A DNA stretch of 64,000 nucleotides from Amycolatopsis sp. QT-25 (lineage in GTDB: Bacteria; Actinomycetota; Actinomycetes; Mycobacteriales; Pseudonocardiaceae), in NCBI RefSeq assembly GCF_029369745.1, contig NZ_CP120210.1, positions 7,068,001 to 7,132,000 on the forward strand, given 5' to 3'. Below the pieces are notes generated by a model. The model made no database searches and was not told the DNA's origin. It saw only the letters and a program-made list of their open reading frames with translations. A program made the translations under genes and the position numbers. This document shows positions 52,156 through 60,424 of this stretch, in pieces; position 1 is the stretch's first letter, and every line of letters begins with the position of its first letter.

Positions 52156-54885
52156 TCAATCCGAGGGGTTTTCGTCACCCCTGGCGTGGCGACCGCGCCG
52201 GAATCCGCCTTGCAGGCTGGTCATCCGTTCGCGGACCGCTTCGGGGGAAAGTGAGAGTATCGGCCTCTCCCCTCGCGGCTTCTCCGGCCTGTCGTCCTGC
52301 GACCGGGCCTCGGGAACGACGGCGGGGAGCACCGGCCAGGTCTCCTCCGCCCCGTCCTCTTGCTCCAGCTCGGCGGGGGTCGGCCAAGCGGGCTCCGGCT
52401 CCGGCGCCTTTTCCTTCGGCCGCACCGGCTTCAGCGTCGGCTCGGTCGGCTCGTCCGGATCCTGCGCGGACTCCTCCCGCGCGGCACTCTCCTCGGCCGC
52501 CTTCACCGGTTCGAACGAGGGCAAGGAAGGCGGGCCGGGTTCGGCGGGCGAAGGCCCCTCGCGCGGGCCGCCGTGGTCGAACCACTGCGAAAGCACGCTC
52601 TGGTACTTGGGCATCCGCTCGGTCGGCGAGTCCAGCTCGAGATGGTCGACGGCGTCGTCGTCCGAAGACGGCCACTCCGGCTGGGGCTCGCGTTCGACGA
52701 CGGGAGCGCGCCGCAGCGGCCCGGGATCCAGCACGGGCGCGAACCGCGACTCCTCGACACTCTCCTGGGGTTCGGGCAGCGGCGGGACTTCCAGCGGCGG
52801 CTCGGGTTCCGGCTCGGGAACGACCACGACGGACGGTGGCTCCGGCATCGGGGCGGGCTGGGGCGCTTCGACGATGAGCGCGGCGGGCACGACGACCACC
52901 GCGGTGATCCCGCCGCCGTCGGCGGACCGCAGGCGGACGTCGATCCGGTGCCGGACGGCCAGCGTCGCGACCACGAACAGGCCCATCCGCCGGGAGACCT
53001 CGACGTCGACGTCCGGCGGGTTCGCCAGCCGCGCGTTGGTGCGGTCGATCTCCGCCTGCGGCATCCCGGCGCCGTGGTCGGTGATCTCGATCTGCCATTC
53101 GCCGCGTTCGGTCTCGTGCCCTTCGACCTGCACCATCGTGCTCCGGTCCGAATAGCGGGTCGCGTTCTCCAGCAGTTCGGAGACCACGTGCACGAGATCG
53201 TTGACGGCCTCGCCGCGCACCGCGATCCGTGGCGCGGCGCCGAGTTCGATCCGCTGGTAGTGCTCGACCTCCGAGAGCGCGGCGCCGATGATCTCGTCGG
53301 CGACGACGGCGCCGCCGTCCTCACGGACGACGTCGGTTCCGGAGAGCACCAGCAGGTTCTCGCTGTTGCGGCGCATCCGCGTGGCGAGGTGGTCGAGTTC
53401 GAAGAGCCCGGCGAGGGTGTCGGGATCCTGTTCGTCGGCCTCCATGCGGTCCAGAACGGACAGTTGCCGCTCGACCAGATCCTGGCTTCGCTGCGACAGG
53501 TTCACGAACATCGCGTTGATGTTCTCCCGCAGCATGGCCTGTTCCCCGGCGAGCCGGACGGCCTCACCGTGCACCGCGTCGAACGCGCGCGCCACCTGGC
53601 CGAGTTCCTCGCGGCTGAACACCGGGACCGGCGCGACGGCCAGCCGTCGCCGCAGGTTCTCCGGCTGCGGTTCGGGATCGCTGAGCAGGCCTTCGACCGC
53701 CGCCGGGAGCTGGTGTTCGGCGACCTGGAGCGCGCTGCGGCGCAGGATCCGCAGCGGCCGCAACAGCGAACGCGCGATGATCACCGAGAGCACCCCGGCG
53801 ACGACCAGAACGCCGAGCACGATGCCGCCGTCCCAGATCGCGGACGTTCTCGCCTGTGCGGCGAGGGCGTCGGTGCGCTCCTGCAGCTGGACGAGCAGCG
53901 CCTGCTGCACCTGGTGGGCCAGGTTGACGGTGTAGGTGGCGGAGGTGTCCCACTGGTTCGGGTCCAGCCCGCCGAGCCCCTGATCGTTCTCGGCGCGGAT
54001 GAGCGCCGACTCCACCAGGTCGTTGCCGATGTCGACGATCAGGCCGATCACCGTGTCGTCGTACATCCGCTGCTGCTCGGGTGTCGCGAAGGTGCGGTAG
54101 TCGTTGCGGGCGGCGGCCAGTTCGGCCTCCGCGCCGAGCAGCGCGCGGGTCCGGTCCCGGTTGAGACCGCCCTGGGCGAGCGCGGCCGCCATGATCGCGC
54201 GCTTGACCGACATCTGGTCCTTGACCCGTGCGAGCGCGTTGCCCGCGAGGCGGAGCTTCCCCAGATCCGGATCGGACACGTCGGCGGCGGTGGCGTCGCT
54301 GATGTCGAGCAGGCCGGAGATCAGCTCGCTGTAGGAGCGCAACACCGCGTCGGCGGGAAAAGCCGAGTGTTCCGCGGAAAACCGGAGCCCGGTGAGCACA
54401 CGCAGGCGGTCGCTGGTCAGTTGCAGACTCGTCGCGGCCTTTTCACCGAGCCTGTTCTTGCTTTCGCCGAGGGTGCGATCGAAGGTGCCGATGGCCTCGT
54501 CGGCGCGCTTGCGCTGCTCGGCCAGTTCGGAGAGGTCGCCCTTGCGCTCGCCCGCGACGAACCGGACGGTGAGGTCGCGTTCACGCTGGAGCTGGTGCAC
54601 GGCCTCGGCGACGGTGCTGTCGACCCGGCCGCGGGTGGCGAATTCGGCGAGCTGCCGGGCATCGCGCAGATCCGAGTCGACCCGGAGCCCGACGAGGGCG
54701 ACCACCGCGAGCGCGGGGATCAGGAGTACCACGAAGAGTTTGGTACGCAGGTGCCAGTTCCGGAGCCGCCAGCGCCCGCCGACACGCGGATGCCGTTCCG
54801 CCGCGTCACCCCCACGGGGACGCTTGCCGCGACGGACCACCTGGTTTCCTTTTCCCACCACGGGACCCTTTCCCATGGCTGACAT
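52156..54885 (-). CDS. Second NIT-domain sensor histidine kinase
   Basis: A 909-residue paralogue of the conservon kinase without adjacent roadblock, DUF742 or GTPase genes. It has a short basic head, helix (about 45-66), outside sensor with AVHQLQRERDLTVRFVAGE (NIT type), second helix (about 350-372), kinase core (FELDHLATRMRRNSENLL, N-box ELLENATRYS, G-box DHGAGM) and a Pro/Glu-rich tail. The start is uncertain: ATG 54885, ATG 54876 or GTG 54861 (AAAGGG four bases upstream). It is divergent from a third binding protein, repeating the kinase/binding-protein arrangement seen at 44 kb. Confidence 0.88.
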   Translation of the reverse strand: MSAMGKGPVVGKGNQVVRRGKRPRGGDAAERHPRVGGRWRLRNWHLRTKLFVVLLIPALAVVALVGLRVDSDLRDARQLAEFATRGRVDSTVAEAVHQLQRERDLTVRFVAGERKGDLSELAEQRKRADEAIGTFDRTLGESKNRLGEKAATSLQLTSDRLRVLTGLRFSAEHSAFPADAVLRSYSELISGLLDISDATAADVSDPDLGKLRLAGNALARVKDQMSVKRAIMAAALAQGGLNRDRTRALLGAEAELAAARNDYRTFATPEQQRMYDDTVIGLIVDIGNDLVESALIRAENDQGLGGLDPNQWDTSATYTVNLAHQVQQALLVQLQERTDALAAQARTSAIWDGGIVLGVLVVAGVLSVIIARSLLRPLRILRRSALQVAEHQLPAAVEGLLSDPEPQPENLRRRLAVAPVPVFSREELGQVARAFDAVHGEAVRLAGEQAMLRENINAMFVNLSQRSQDLVERQLSVLDRMEADEQDPDTLAGLFELDHLATRMRRNSENLLVLSGTDVVREDGGAVVADEIIGAALSEVEHYQRIELGAAPRIAVRGEAVNDLVHVVSELLENATRYSDRSTMVQVEGHETERGEWQIEITDHGAGMPQAEIDRTNARLANPPDVDVEVSRRMGLFVVATLAVRHRIDVRLRSADGGGITAVVVVPAALIVEAPQPAPMPEPPSVVVVPEPEPEPPLEVPPLPEPQESVEESRFAPVLDPGPLRRAPVVEREPQPEWPSSDDDAVDHLELDSPTERMPKYQSVLSQWFDHGGPREGPSPAEPGPPSLPSFEPVKAAEESAAREESAQDPDEPTEPTLKPVRPKEKAPEPEPAWPTPAELEQEDGAEETWPVLPAVVPEARSQDDRPEKPRGERPILSLSPEAVRERMTSLQGGFRRGRHARGDENPSD

Positions 54886-54968
54886 CGGGGACGAGAGCCC
54901 GAACCTACTGTAGAGTAACAAGGTTCGAGAACTATCGAAAGCCGCGCCATCCGGCGTCTCCCGCAGGC

Positions 54969-54996
54969 GATCGTATGGGGCACGGACCATACGATC
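54969..54996. promoter_or_regulatory. Inverted repeat before binding protein 3
   Basis: GATCGTATGG (54969-54978) and CCATACGATC (54987-54996) form a perfect 10-bp inverted repeat with an 8-nt spacer between the divergent kinase and binding-protein genes. Likely an operator or RNA hairpin. A strong AAGGAGG (about 55000-55006) follows, too far from the GTG at 55032. Confidence 0.6.
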
Positions 54997-55031
54997 CAGA
55001 AGGAGGAGCACATTCTCTCGGTAGGTGAGCG

Positions 55032-55991
55032 GTGACGAAGATGCGCGTCTTGGCGATTCCGCTGGTAGCGGCCCTGCTGGCGATCGCCGGTTGCGGAGTG
55101 TTTTCCCGTGGTGACGCAAGCACCGACGCGCCACTCGAACGGGCGGAACTGCGCGTCGGCGTCGGAAGCCCCATCGACACGGCACCCCTGCGGGTCGCCG
55201 TCGCCGCCGGGAAGTTCACCGCCGCGGGCCTTTCCGTCACCCTCGTCGACGTTCCCGGCGACCAGGCGATCGACAAGCTCGCCGCGGGCGAAGTCGACAT
55301 AGCGTTCGCCAGCGACGTCTCGATCTTCCGCGCCGCCGCGGCCGGGACGCCACTGCAACTCCAGGGCGAGGCCTACACCGCCGGCCGCAACACCATGTCG
55401 CTCGTCACCCTCCCCGGCTCCGAGTACACCGAGCCGACGCTCAAGAAGGCACCGAAGATCGCGGTGAACATGCTCGACGACGTCGGGGTGCTGGCCGCCC
55501 GCTCGGTCCTCGGGACCGCGGGCGTCGACGTGACGCGGATCCAGTTCAAGCGGCATCCGTTCGACCGGATGCCGCAGGCGCTGCAGAGCGGCGAAGTCGA
55601 CGCCGCGTGGATGGTCGAGCCGTACATCACCAGGGCCGAAAAGGAACTGGGGGCGAGCATCCTCGCCGACGGCGCCCGCGGCGCGACGTTGGACTTCCCG
55701 ATGTCGGCCTACGTCTCGACAGGAGCCTTCGGCCAGGGCAACGCCCGCACGCTCGCGGTGTTCCGGAAAGTGCTCGGCGAGGCACAGGTGCGGGCCGCCG
55801 ACCCGGCCGTGGTCCGCGACGCGCTGCCGACGTTCTCCGACATCGACCGGACCACGGCTTCGCTGATCTCGCTCGGGACCTACCCGGTCTCCCTCAACGG
55901 CATCCGGCTGCAACGCGTCGCCGACCTGATGCACACCTCGGGCATGATCGGCGCCCGGCTCGACGTGCAGGCGCTGGTGCCGCGACCCTGA
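55032..55991 (+). CDS. ABC substrate-binding lipoprotein 3, orphan
   Basis: A 319-residue NMT1/SsuA-type binding protein with lipobox AIAGC, LRVGVGSPIDTAPLRVAVAAGKF, GDQAIDKLAAGEVDIAFASDV and AAWMVEPYITRAEKEL. It is clearly related to the pair at 45-47 kb but more distant, and no permease or ATPase follows; it may use the importer upstream or serve as a sensor partner of the divergent NIT kinase. GTG at 55032 is the only practical start; upstream in frame there is a stop 6 bp away. Confidence 0.85.
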   Translation: MTKMRVLAIPLVAALLAIAGCGVFSRGDASTDAPLERAELRVGVGSPIDTAPLRVAVAAGKFTAAGLSVTLVDVPGDQAIDKLAAGEVDIAFASDVSIFRAAAAGTPLQLQGEAYTAGRNTMSLVTLPGSEYTEPTLKKAPKIAVNMLDDVGVLAARSVLGTAGVDVTRIQFKRHPFDRMPQALQSGEVDAAWMVEPYITRAEKELGASILADGARGATLDFPMSAYVSTGAFGQGNARTLAVFRKVLGEAQVRAADPAVVRDALPTFSDIDRTTASLISLGTYPVSLNGIRLQRVADLMHTSGMIGARLDVQALVPRP

Positions 55992-56020
55992 TCCCTTGAC
56001 GGACGGGCGTCGCCTGGCCG

Positions 56021-56653
56021 CTAGATGTTCTCCCCGGTCGGGCGCAGGCAGACCGTGCGCACGGGCGGCCCGGTGTAGCGCAGCTCGGTGTCCTCCGGCA
56101 TGCAGACGGCCGACGATCCACTCATCACCGTCGCCCGCGCCTCCGCGCTGATGTCGGTGCAGCGGACCTTCGCGATCCGCGTCTCGTGCACGACGTCGCG
56201 CAAGCAGTCACCGGTCTCGACGTTCAGCGCCAGGCAGAGCGTCTTTTCGGCCCTCTTGCTCGAGGAACTGGCGTACAACTCGAACTGGACGTAGTCGGCA
56301 CTACGGCAGTCGGAAGAGCCCGTCCGCACCTCGTCGACGCGGAAGGTCGCGCGGCTCGACGTGCAGCCGGCGGTCGTGTAGCCCTGGTTGCCGCCCGCCT
56401 CGTCGGTCAGGTACAGGCACTTGCCCGCTTCGACCGCGGCGAACCCGCTCGACCGCGAAATCCCCCAGGCGGCCAGGCTTCCCAGGCCCAGCGCGGCGAC
56501 GACGCCGAGCACGATCGAAACCTTGGCCGGCACACTGAGCGGTCGTGGCTTCGGGAACGGTGCCGGTCGTCCCACCTCCGGCATCGGGGGCGGCGGCGCG
56601 GGCGCGATGAACGGGTCGTACTCGGGCGTCCCGCCGGTCGGTGTCGTCGTCAA
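56021..56653 (-). CDS. Membrane protein with Cys-rich outside domain (LppU-like)
   Basis: A 210-residue protein: Pro-rich cytoplasmic head (about 1-42), one helix (about 45-65) and an extracellular domain with seven spaced cysteines (GKCLYL, AGCTSS, DCRSADY, TLCLAL, GDCLRD, VRCTD, VCMPE, VCLRP), consistent with disulfides. The pattern of paired GxCL/C motifs resembles the LppU/SCO3897 group of actinobacteria, whose role is unknown. TTG at 56653, four bases after GGAGG, is chosen; a GTG 15 bp upstream is unsupported. Divergent from the XPB helicase gene. Confidence 0.7.
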   Translation of the reverse strand: MTTTPTGGTPEYDPFIAPAPPPPMPEVGRPAPFPKPRPLSVPAKVSIVLGVVAALGLGSLAAWGISRSSGFAAVEAGKCLYLTDEAGGNQGYTTAGCTSSRATFRVDEVRTGSSDCRSADYVQFELYASSSSKRAEKTLCLALNVETGDCLRDVVHETRIAKVRCTDISAEARATVMSGSSAVCMPEDTELRYTGPPVRTVCLRPTGENI

Positions 56654-56737
56654 AGTCCCTCCAGTCACCTCCCGCACATCCTTCCACCAGCGGTGCCGCG
56701 ACGGGGGCGGATGTGGCCGGAACGTATAAAGGACGGT

Positions 56738-58384
56738 GTGACCGATGGCCCGCTGATCGTCCAATCCGACAAGACCGTGCTCCTCGAGGTCGACAACAGC
56801 CAGGCCGACGACGCGCGGATCGCCATCGCGCCGTTCGCCGAACTGGAACGCGCGCCCGAGCACGTCCACACCTACCGGATCACGCCGCTGGCGTTGTGGA
56901 ACGCCCGCGCGGCAGGCCACGACGCCGAACAGGTCGTCGACGCGCTGACGACCTACTCGCGGTTCCCCGTGCCCCAGCCGCTGCTCATCGACATCGTCGA
57001 CACGATGGGCCGGTTCGGCCGGTTGCAGATCGCCAACCACCCGGCGCACGGCCTGGTCATGTCGACCATCGACCGCGCGGTGCTGGAGGAGATCCTCCGG
57101 CACAAGAAGATCAGCCCGATGCTGGGCACGCGCATCGACGAGGACACCGTGATCGTGCACCCGTCCGAACGCGGACGGCTCAAGCAGGCGCTGCTGAAGG
57201 TCGGCTGGCCCGCGGAGGACCTCGCGGGTTATGTCGACGGCGAGGCACACCCGATCGACCTGGCCGAGGTCGACTGGGAGCTGCGCGACTACCAGCGCAA
57301 GGCCGCCGAGGCGTTCTGGGCGGGCGGGTCCGGCGTCGTCGTGCTGCCGTGCGGCGCGGGCAAGACCCTGGTCGGTGCCGCGGCCATGTCGCACGCGAAG
57401 GCGACCACCCTGATCCTGGTGACGAACACCGTCGCCGGACGGCAGTGGAAGCGGGAACTGATCGCGCGCACCTCGCTCACCGAGGAGGAGATCGGCGAAT
57501 ACTCCGGGGAGAAGAAGGAGATCCGGCCGGTCACCATCGCGACCTACCAGGTGGTCACGCGCAAGACCAAGGGCGAGTACCGGCATCTGGACCTGTTCGA
57601 CTCCCGCGACTGGGGCCTGGTGGTCTACGACGAGGTCCACCTGCTGCCCGCGCCGGTGTTCCGGATGACCGCGGACCTCCAGTCGCGGCGGCGGCTCGGG
57701 CTGACGGCGACCCTGGTGCGCGAAGACGGGCGCGAAGGCGACGTGTTCTCCCTGATCGGCCCGAAGCGGTACGACGTCCCCTGGCGCGACATCGAGGCGC
57801 AGGGCTGGATCGCGCCGGCGGAATGCACCGAGGTCCGGGTGACCCTCACGGACGCCGAAAGGCTCGCGTACGCGACTGCCGAGGCCGAGGAGCGGTACAA
57901 ACTGGCGGCGACCGCGGACACCAAGACCAAGGTGATCAAAGCGCTGGTCGACCGGCATCCGGGCGAGCCGACACTGGTCATCGGGGCCTATCTCGACCAG
58001 CTGGAGATGATCGGCGACGAACTCGACGCGCCGGTGATCCAGGGCGCCACACGGAACAAGGAACGCGAGGAACTGTTCGACGCGTTCCGGCGCGGTGAGA
58101 TCAGGACGCTGGTCGTCTCGAAGGTCGCGAACTTCTCGATCGACCTGCCGGAGGCCTCGGTCGCGATCCAGATCTCCGGGACGTTCGGCTCGCGGCAGGA
58201 GGAGGCCCAGCGGCTCGGGCGGCTGCTGCGGCCCAAGGGCGACGGACGGCAGGCGCACTTCTACTCGGTCGTCTCGCGGGACACCGTCGACACGGAATAC
58301 GCGGCGCACCGGCAGCGGTTCCTGGCCGAACAGGGTTACGCGTACCGGATCGTGGACGCGGACGACCTGCTGCGCCCCCTGTAG
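56738..58384 (+). CDS. XPB-family DNA helicase
   Basis: A 548-residue superfamily-2 helicase resembling human XPB and M. tuberculosis Ercc3 (Rv0861c). Start VTDGPLIVQSDKTVLLEVDN is identical in form to the mycobacterial protein. Walker A is LPCGAGKTLVG, the DExH box YDEVHLLP, motif III LTATLVREDGR, motif VI QEEAQRLGRLLRP. It unwinds DNA 3'-5' in nucleotide excision or break repair, though bacterial roles are little studied. GTG at 56738 follows AAAGGA; TATAAA at 56725-56730 could be its -10. Its usual neighbour, the Rv0862c homologue, is 20 kb upstream here. Confidence 0.94.
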   Translation: MTDGPLIVQSDKTVLLEVDNSQADDARIAIAPFAELERAPEHVHTYRITPLALWNARAAGHDAEQVVDALTTYSRFPVPQPLLIDIVDTMGRFGRLQIANHPAHGLVMSTIDRAVLEEILRHKKISPMLGTRIDEDTVIVHPSERGRLKQALLKVGWPAEDLAGYVDGEAHPIDLAEVDWELRDYQRKAAEAFWAGGSGVVVLPCGAGKTLVGAAAMSHAKATTLILVTNTVAGRQWKRELIARTSLTEEEIGEYSGEKKEIRPVTIATYQVVTRKTKGEYRHLDLFDSRDWGLVVYDEVHLLPAPVFRMTADLQSRRRLGLTATLVREDGREGDVFSLIGPKRYDVPWRDIEAQGWIAPAECTEVRVTLTDAERLAYATAEAEERYKLAATADTKTKVIKALVDRHPGEPTLVIGAYLDQLEMIGDELDAPVIQGATRNKEREELFDAFRRGEIRTLVVSKVANFSIDLPEASVAIQISGTFGSRQEEAQRLGRLLRPKGDGRQAHFYSVVSRDTVDTEYAAHRQRFLAEQGYAYRIVDADDLLRPL

Positions 58385-58408
58385 GGACCGGCCCGGCCTG
58401 CGAAAAGA

Positions 58409-58426
58409 GAGCAAGGGACCTTTGCT
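58409..58426. repeat. Dispersed repeat GAGCAAGGGACCTTTGCT
   Basis: Fourth copy, 24 bp after the XPB stop and 35 bp before a 51-bp palindrome. Confidence 0.8.
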
Positions 58427-58460
58427 GTCGCTTCCGGGCCCTGCCCTGCGGCTCCAAGGT

Positions 58461-58511
58461 CCGTGAAGGCCTCCTTGAGGGACCCTGGGTCCCTCAAGGA
58501 GGCCTTCACGG
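58461..58511. terminator. 51-bp perfect palindrome after XPB
   Basis: Arms of 25 bp (58461-58485 and 58487-58511) pair without mismatch around one central base; the left arm begins CCGTGAAGGCCTCC. As RNA it gives a very stable stem with a tiny loop. It should terminate XPB transcription; such size and perfection also suggest recent origin as a mobile or recombination-sensitive repeat. Confidence 0.8.
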
Positions 58512-58634
58512 AAAGTCGGCACCAAGAGCGCGAGAGTCCATTGTGGACAGCTTCTGTGACCGTTGTGACACCAGGGACGCATGAGGCGACAGCCTCGACA
58601 TCCCGCGAACGGGGTCTCGAAAACTGTCGGTGCT

Positions 58635-58676
58635 TCGAACTAGTGTTCGGGTAGAGTCGACCGAACACCAGTTCGA
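58635..58676 (+). promoter_or_regulatory. Two LexA (SOS) boxes flanking a -10
   Basis: TCGAACTAGTGTTCGG (58635-58650) and CCGAACACCAGTTCGA (58661-58676) each match the actinobacterial LexA box TCGAAC-N4-GTTCGA with one mismatch. The -10-like TAGAGT at 58652-58657 lies between them, and the DUF4253 ATG is 10 bp after the second. LexA bound here would block the promoter until DNA damage. Confidence 0.75.
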
Positions 58677-58686
58677 GGGGAAGCCG

Positions 58687-59442
58687 ATGACGATCGCACC
58701 GTTCCGCCCGGGTACACCGCCCGTCCAGACCCTGCCGCCCGGCCGGTGGCACGGCCGGATCTGGGTTTCGGATCTGCCGTTGGCCAGGCCGGAGCGCTAC
58801 ACCGGCTGCGTCGCCGAGTTCGACCGCTCCGGGCTGTGGCCGGTGCTGATCCCGCACGACCAGCGTTTCGCGGCCAACGGCGAGGACTGGATCGACGACC
58901 GCGGCAGGCTCGCCCCGGCCGAGCACCGGATCTCCTCGGTGGATCCGGCGGAGGTGCTGGCCCGCTGGTGGGACACGTCGTGCTGCGACGGCGCCTGCCT
59001 GCGCCCCTTCGGCGCGAAGTTCCCCGGGCTGGCCCGCCGTCCGGCGCGCCGGGCGGATCCGCTGGCCGAGGCGGGCAACACCGGCTCGATTCTCGCCGCG
59101 CGCGGGCAGCATCGGCTGGCGCTGGTGCAGACCGAGCGGCCCGCCGACATCCCGGCGATCCTCGGCTGGACGGGCATGATCAAGGCGACCGATCAGGTCC
59201 ACGAGCTGTCCGCGGTCCTGCGCAGCTGGGAAGACCGCTTCGGCGCGACGCTCACGGTGCTGGGCTTCGATTCGATGGAGCTGTCGGTGGCCGCGCCACC
59301 GCGCACCCAGGGCCGCGCGCTCACGGTCGCCGCCGAGCACCGTTCGTTCTGCCTGCCCGCCTTCGCCGGTCAGCCGGGCAACCTGCGCGAGTTCGCCTCC
59401 AGCCTGGTCCAGACGCGCCGGTGGCAGTTCTCGTGGGCATGA
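58687..59442 (+). CDS. DUF4253 protein, probable SOS gene
   Basis: A 251-residue soluble protein. The C-terminal half contains the DUF4253 signature: RPADIPAILGWTGMIKATDQ, LRSWEDRFGATLTVLGFDSMEL, VAAPPRTQGRALTVAAEHRSFC and the Trp-containing end WQFSWA. Function of the family is unknown. A Cys pair (CCDGAC) in the N-terminal half is notable. ATG at 58687 is preceded by AGGGG. Two LexA boxes overlap its promoter, implying induction by DNA damage, next to the XPB repair helicase. DUF72 follows after 52 bp. Confidence 0.85.
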   Translation: MTIAPFRPGTPPVQTLPPGRWHGRIWVSDLPLARPERYTGCVAEFDRSGLWPVLIPHDQRFAANGEDWIDDRGRLAPAEHRISSVDPAEVLARWWDTSCCDGACLRPFGAKFPGLARRPARRADPLAEAGNTGSILAARGQHRLALVQTERPADIPAILGWTGMIKATDQVHELSAVLRSWEDRFGATLTVLGFDSMELSVAAPPRTQGRALTVAAEHRSFCLPAFAGQPGNLREFASSLVQTRRWQFSWA

Positions 59443-59494
59443 GGGCGCGTTTGCGCGCGCGAGAGAGGGGGAATCAGGGCACCGCGGGAAGGCG

Positions 59495-60310
59495 GTGATC
59501 GACGTCGCGGAGCTGAGGATCGGCACTTCGGGCTGGCGTTACCCACCCTGGCGCGGGGACTTCTATCCTCGCGGCCTGGTACAGCGGCGCGAGCTGGAGT
59601 ACCTGTCGTCCCGGATGAACTCGGCGGAGATCAACGGCTCGTTCTACTCACTGCAGCGTCCCGAGCGGTACCGGGCGTGGGTCGAGCAGACACCGGACGA
59701 CTTCGTCTTCGCCGTCAAGGGCGGCCGCTTCATCACGCATATGAAGCAGCTACGGGACGTCGAGACGCCGCTGGCGAACTTCTTCGCCTCCGGGGTGCTG
59801 GCGCTCGGCCGGAAACTGGGGCCGTTCCTCTGGCAGCTGCCACCGCGGCTGGCGTTCGACGCGGAGCGGATCGAGGGGTTCTTCGAGCTGTTGCCGCGCA
59901 CCAGTCACGCCGCCGCCGAGCTCGCGCACAAGCACGACGACAAGCTGAAGGCCGAACCGCACACCGATCCGAAGCCTCGCCGGAAGCTCCGGCACGCCGT
60001 CGAAGTACGGCATCCGAGCTTCGCCGAGCCCGAAAGTCTCGCACTGTTCCGGAAACACGGCATCGCGCTCGTGGTCGCCGACACCGCGGGCAAGTTCCCG
60101 TTCATCGACGAGATGACCAGCGACGAGTTCGCGTACGTCCGCTTGCACGGCGACGAGGAACTGTACGTCAGCGGGTACGGCGACGAGGCCTTGCGGAAGT
60201 GGGCCCGGAAGATCGAGGGCTGGCGCCGCGACACGTACGTCTACTTCGACAACGACGTCAAGGTCGAGGCGCCCAAGAACGCGATCGCCCTCGCGGAACT
60301 CCTGGCTTGA
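59495..60310 (+). CDS. DUF72 protein (YecE-like)
   Basis: A 271-residue TIM-barrel-like protein of family DUF72: IGTSGWRYPPWRGDFYP, RMNSAEINGSFYSLQRPERYRAW, FVFAVKGGRFITH, GPFLWQLPP, AVEVRHPSF and YVYFDNDVKVEAPKNA. The family is widespread and uncharacterised; some suggest nuclease or sugar-binding roles. GTG at 59495. It may be read from the SOS promoter of the DUF4253 gene upstream, by spacing. Confidence 0.88.
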   Translation: MIDVAELRIGTSGWRYPPWRGDFYPRGLVQRRELEYLSSRMNSAEINGSFYSLQRPERYRAWVEQTPDDFVFAVKGGRFITHMKQLRDVETPLANFFASGVLALGRKLGPFLWQLPPRLAFDAERIEGFFELLPRTSHAAAELAHKHDDKLKAEPHTDPKPRRKLRHAVEVRHPSFAEPESLALFRKHGIALVVADTAGKFPFIDEMTSDEFAYVRLHGDEELYVSGYGDEALRKWARKIEGWRRDTYVYFDNDVKVEAPKNAIALAELLA

Positions 60311-60424
60311 CCGCGCACGCTGCACAGTCAGCGCGCAGTGAGCGGTGTCCTGTTGAGTAACGCCTGAGGTCACGGGCGTACTCGCCTGCTGCGACTGGGG
60401 GTCGGCACGCCGGTCGCCCGTGCC

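Noticed and set aside
52360..54882. 840-codon plus-strand frame across the second kinase
   Set aside because: Same reason as for the first kinase; a shadow frame.
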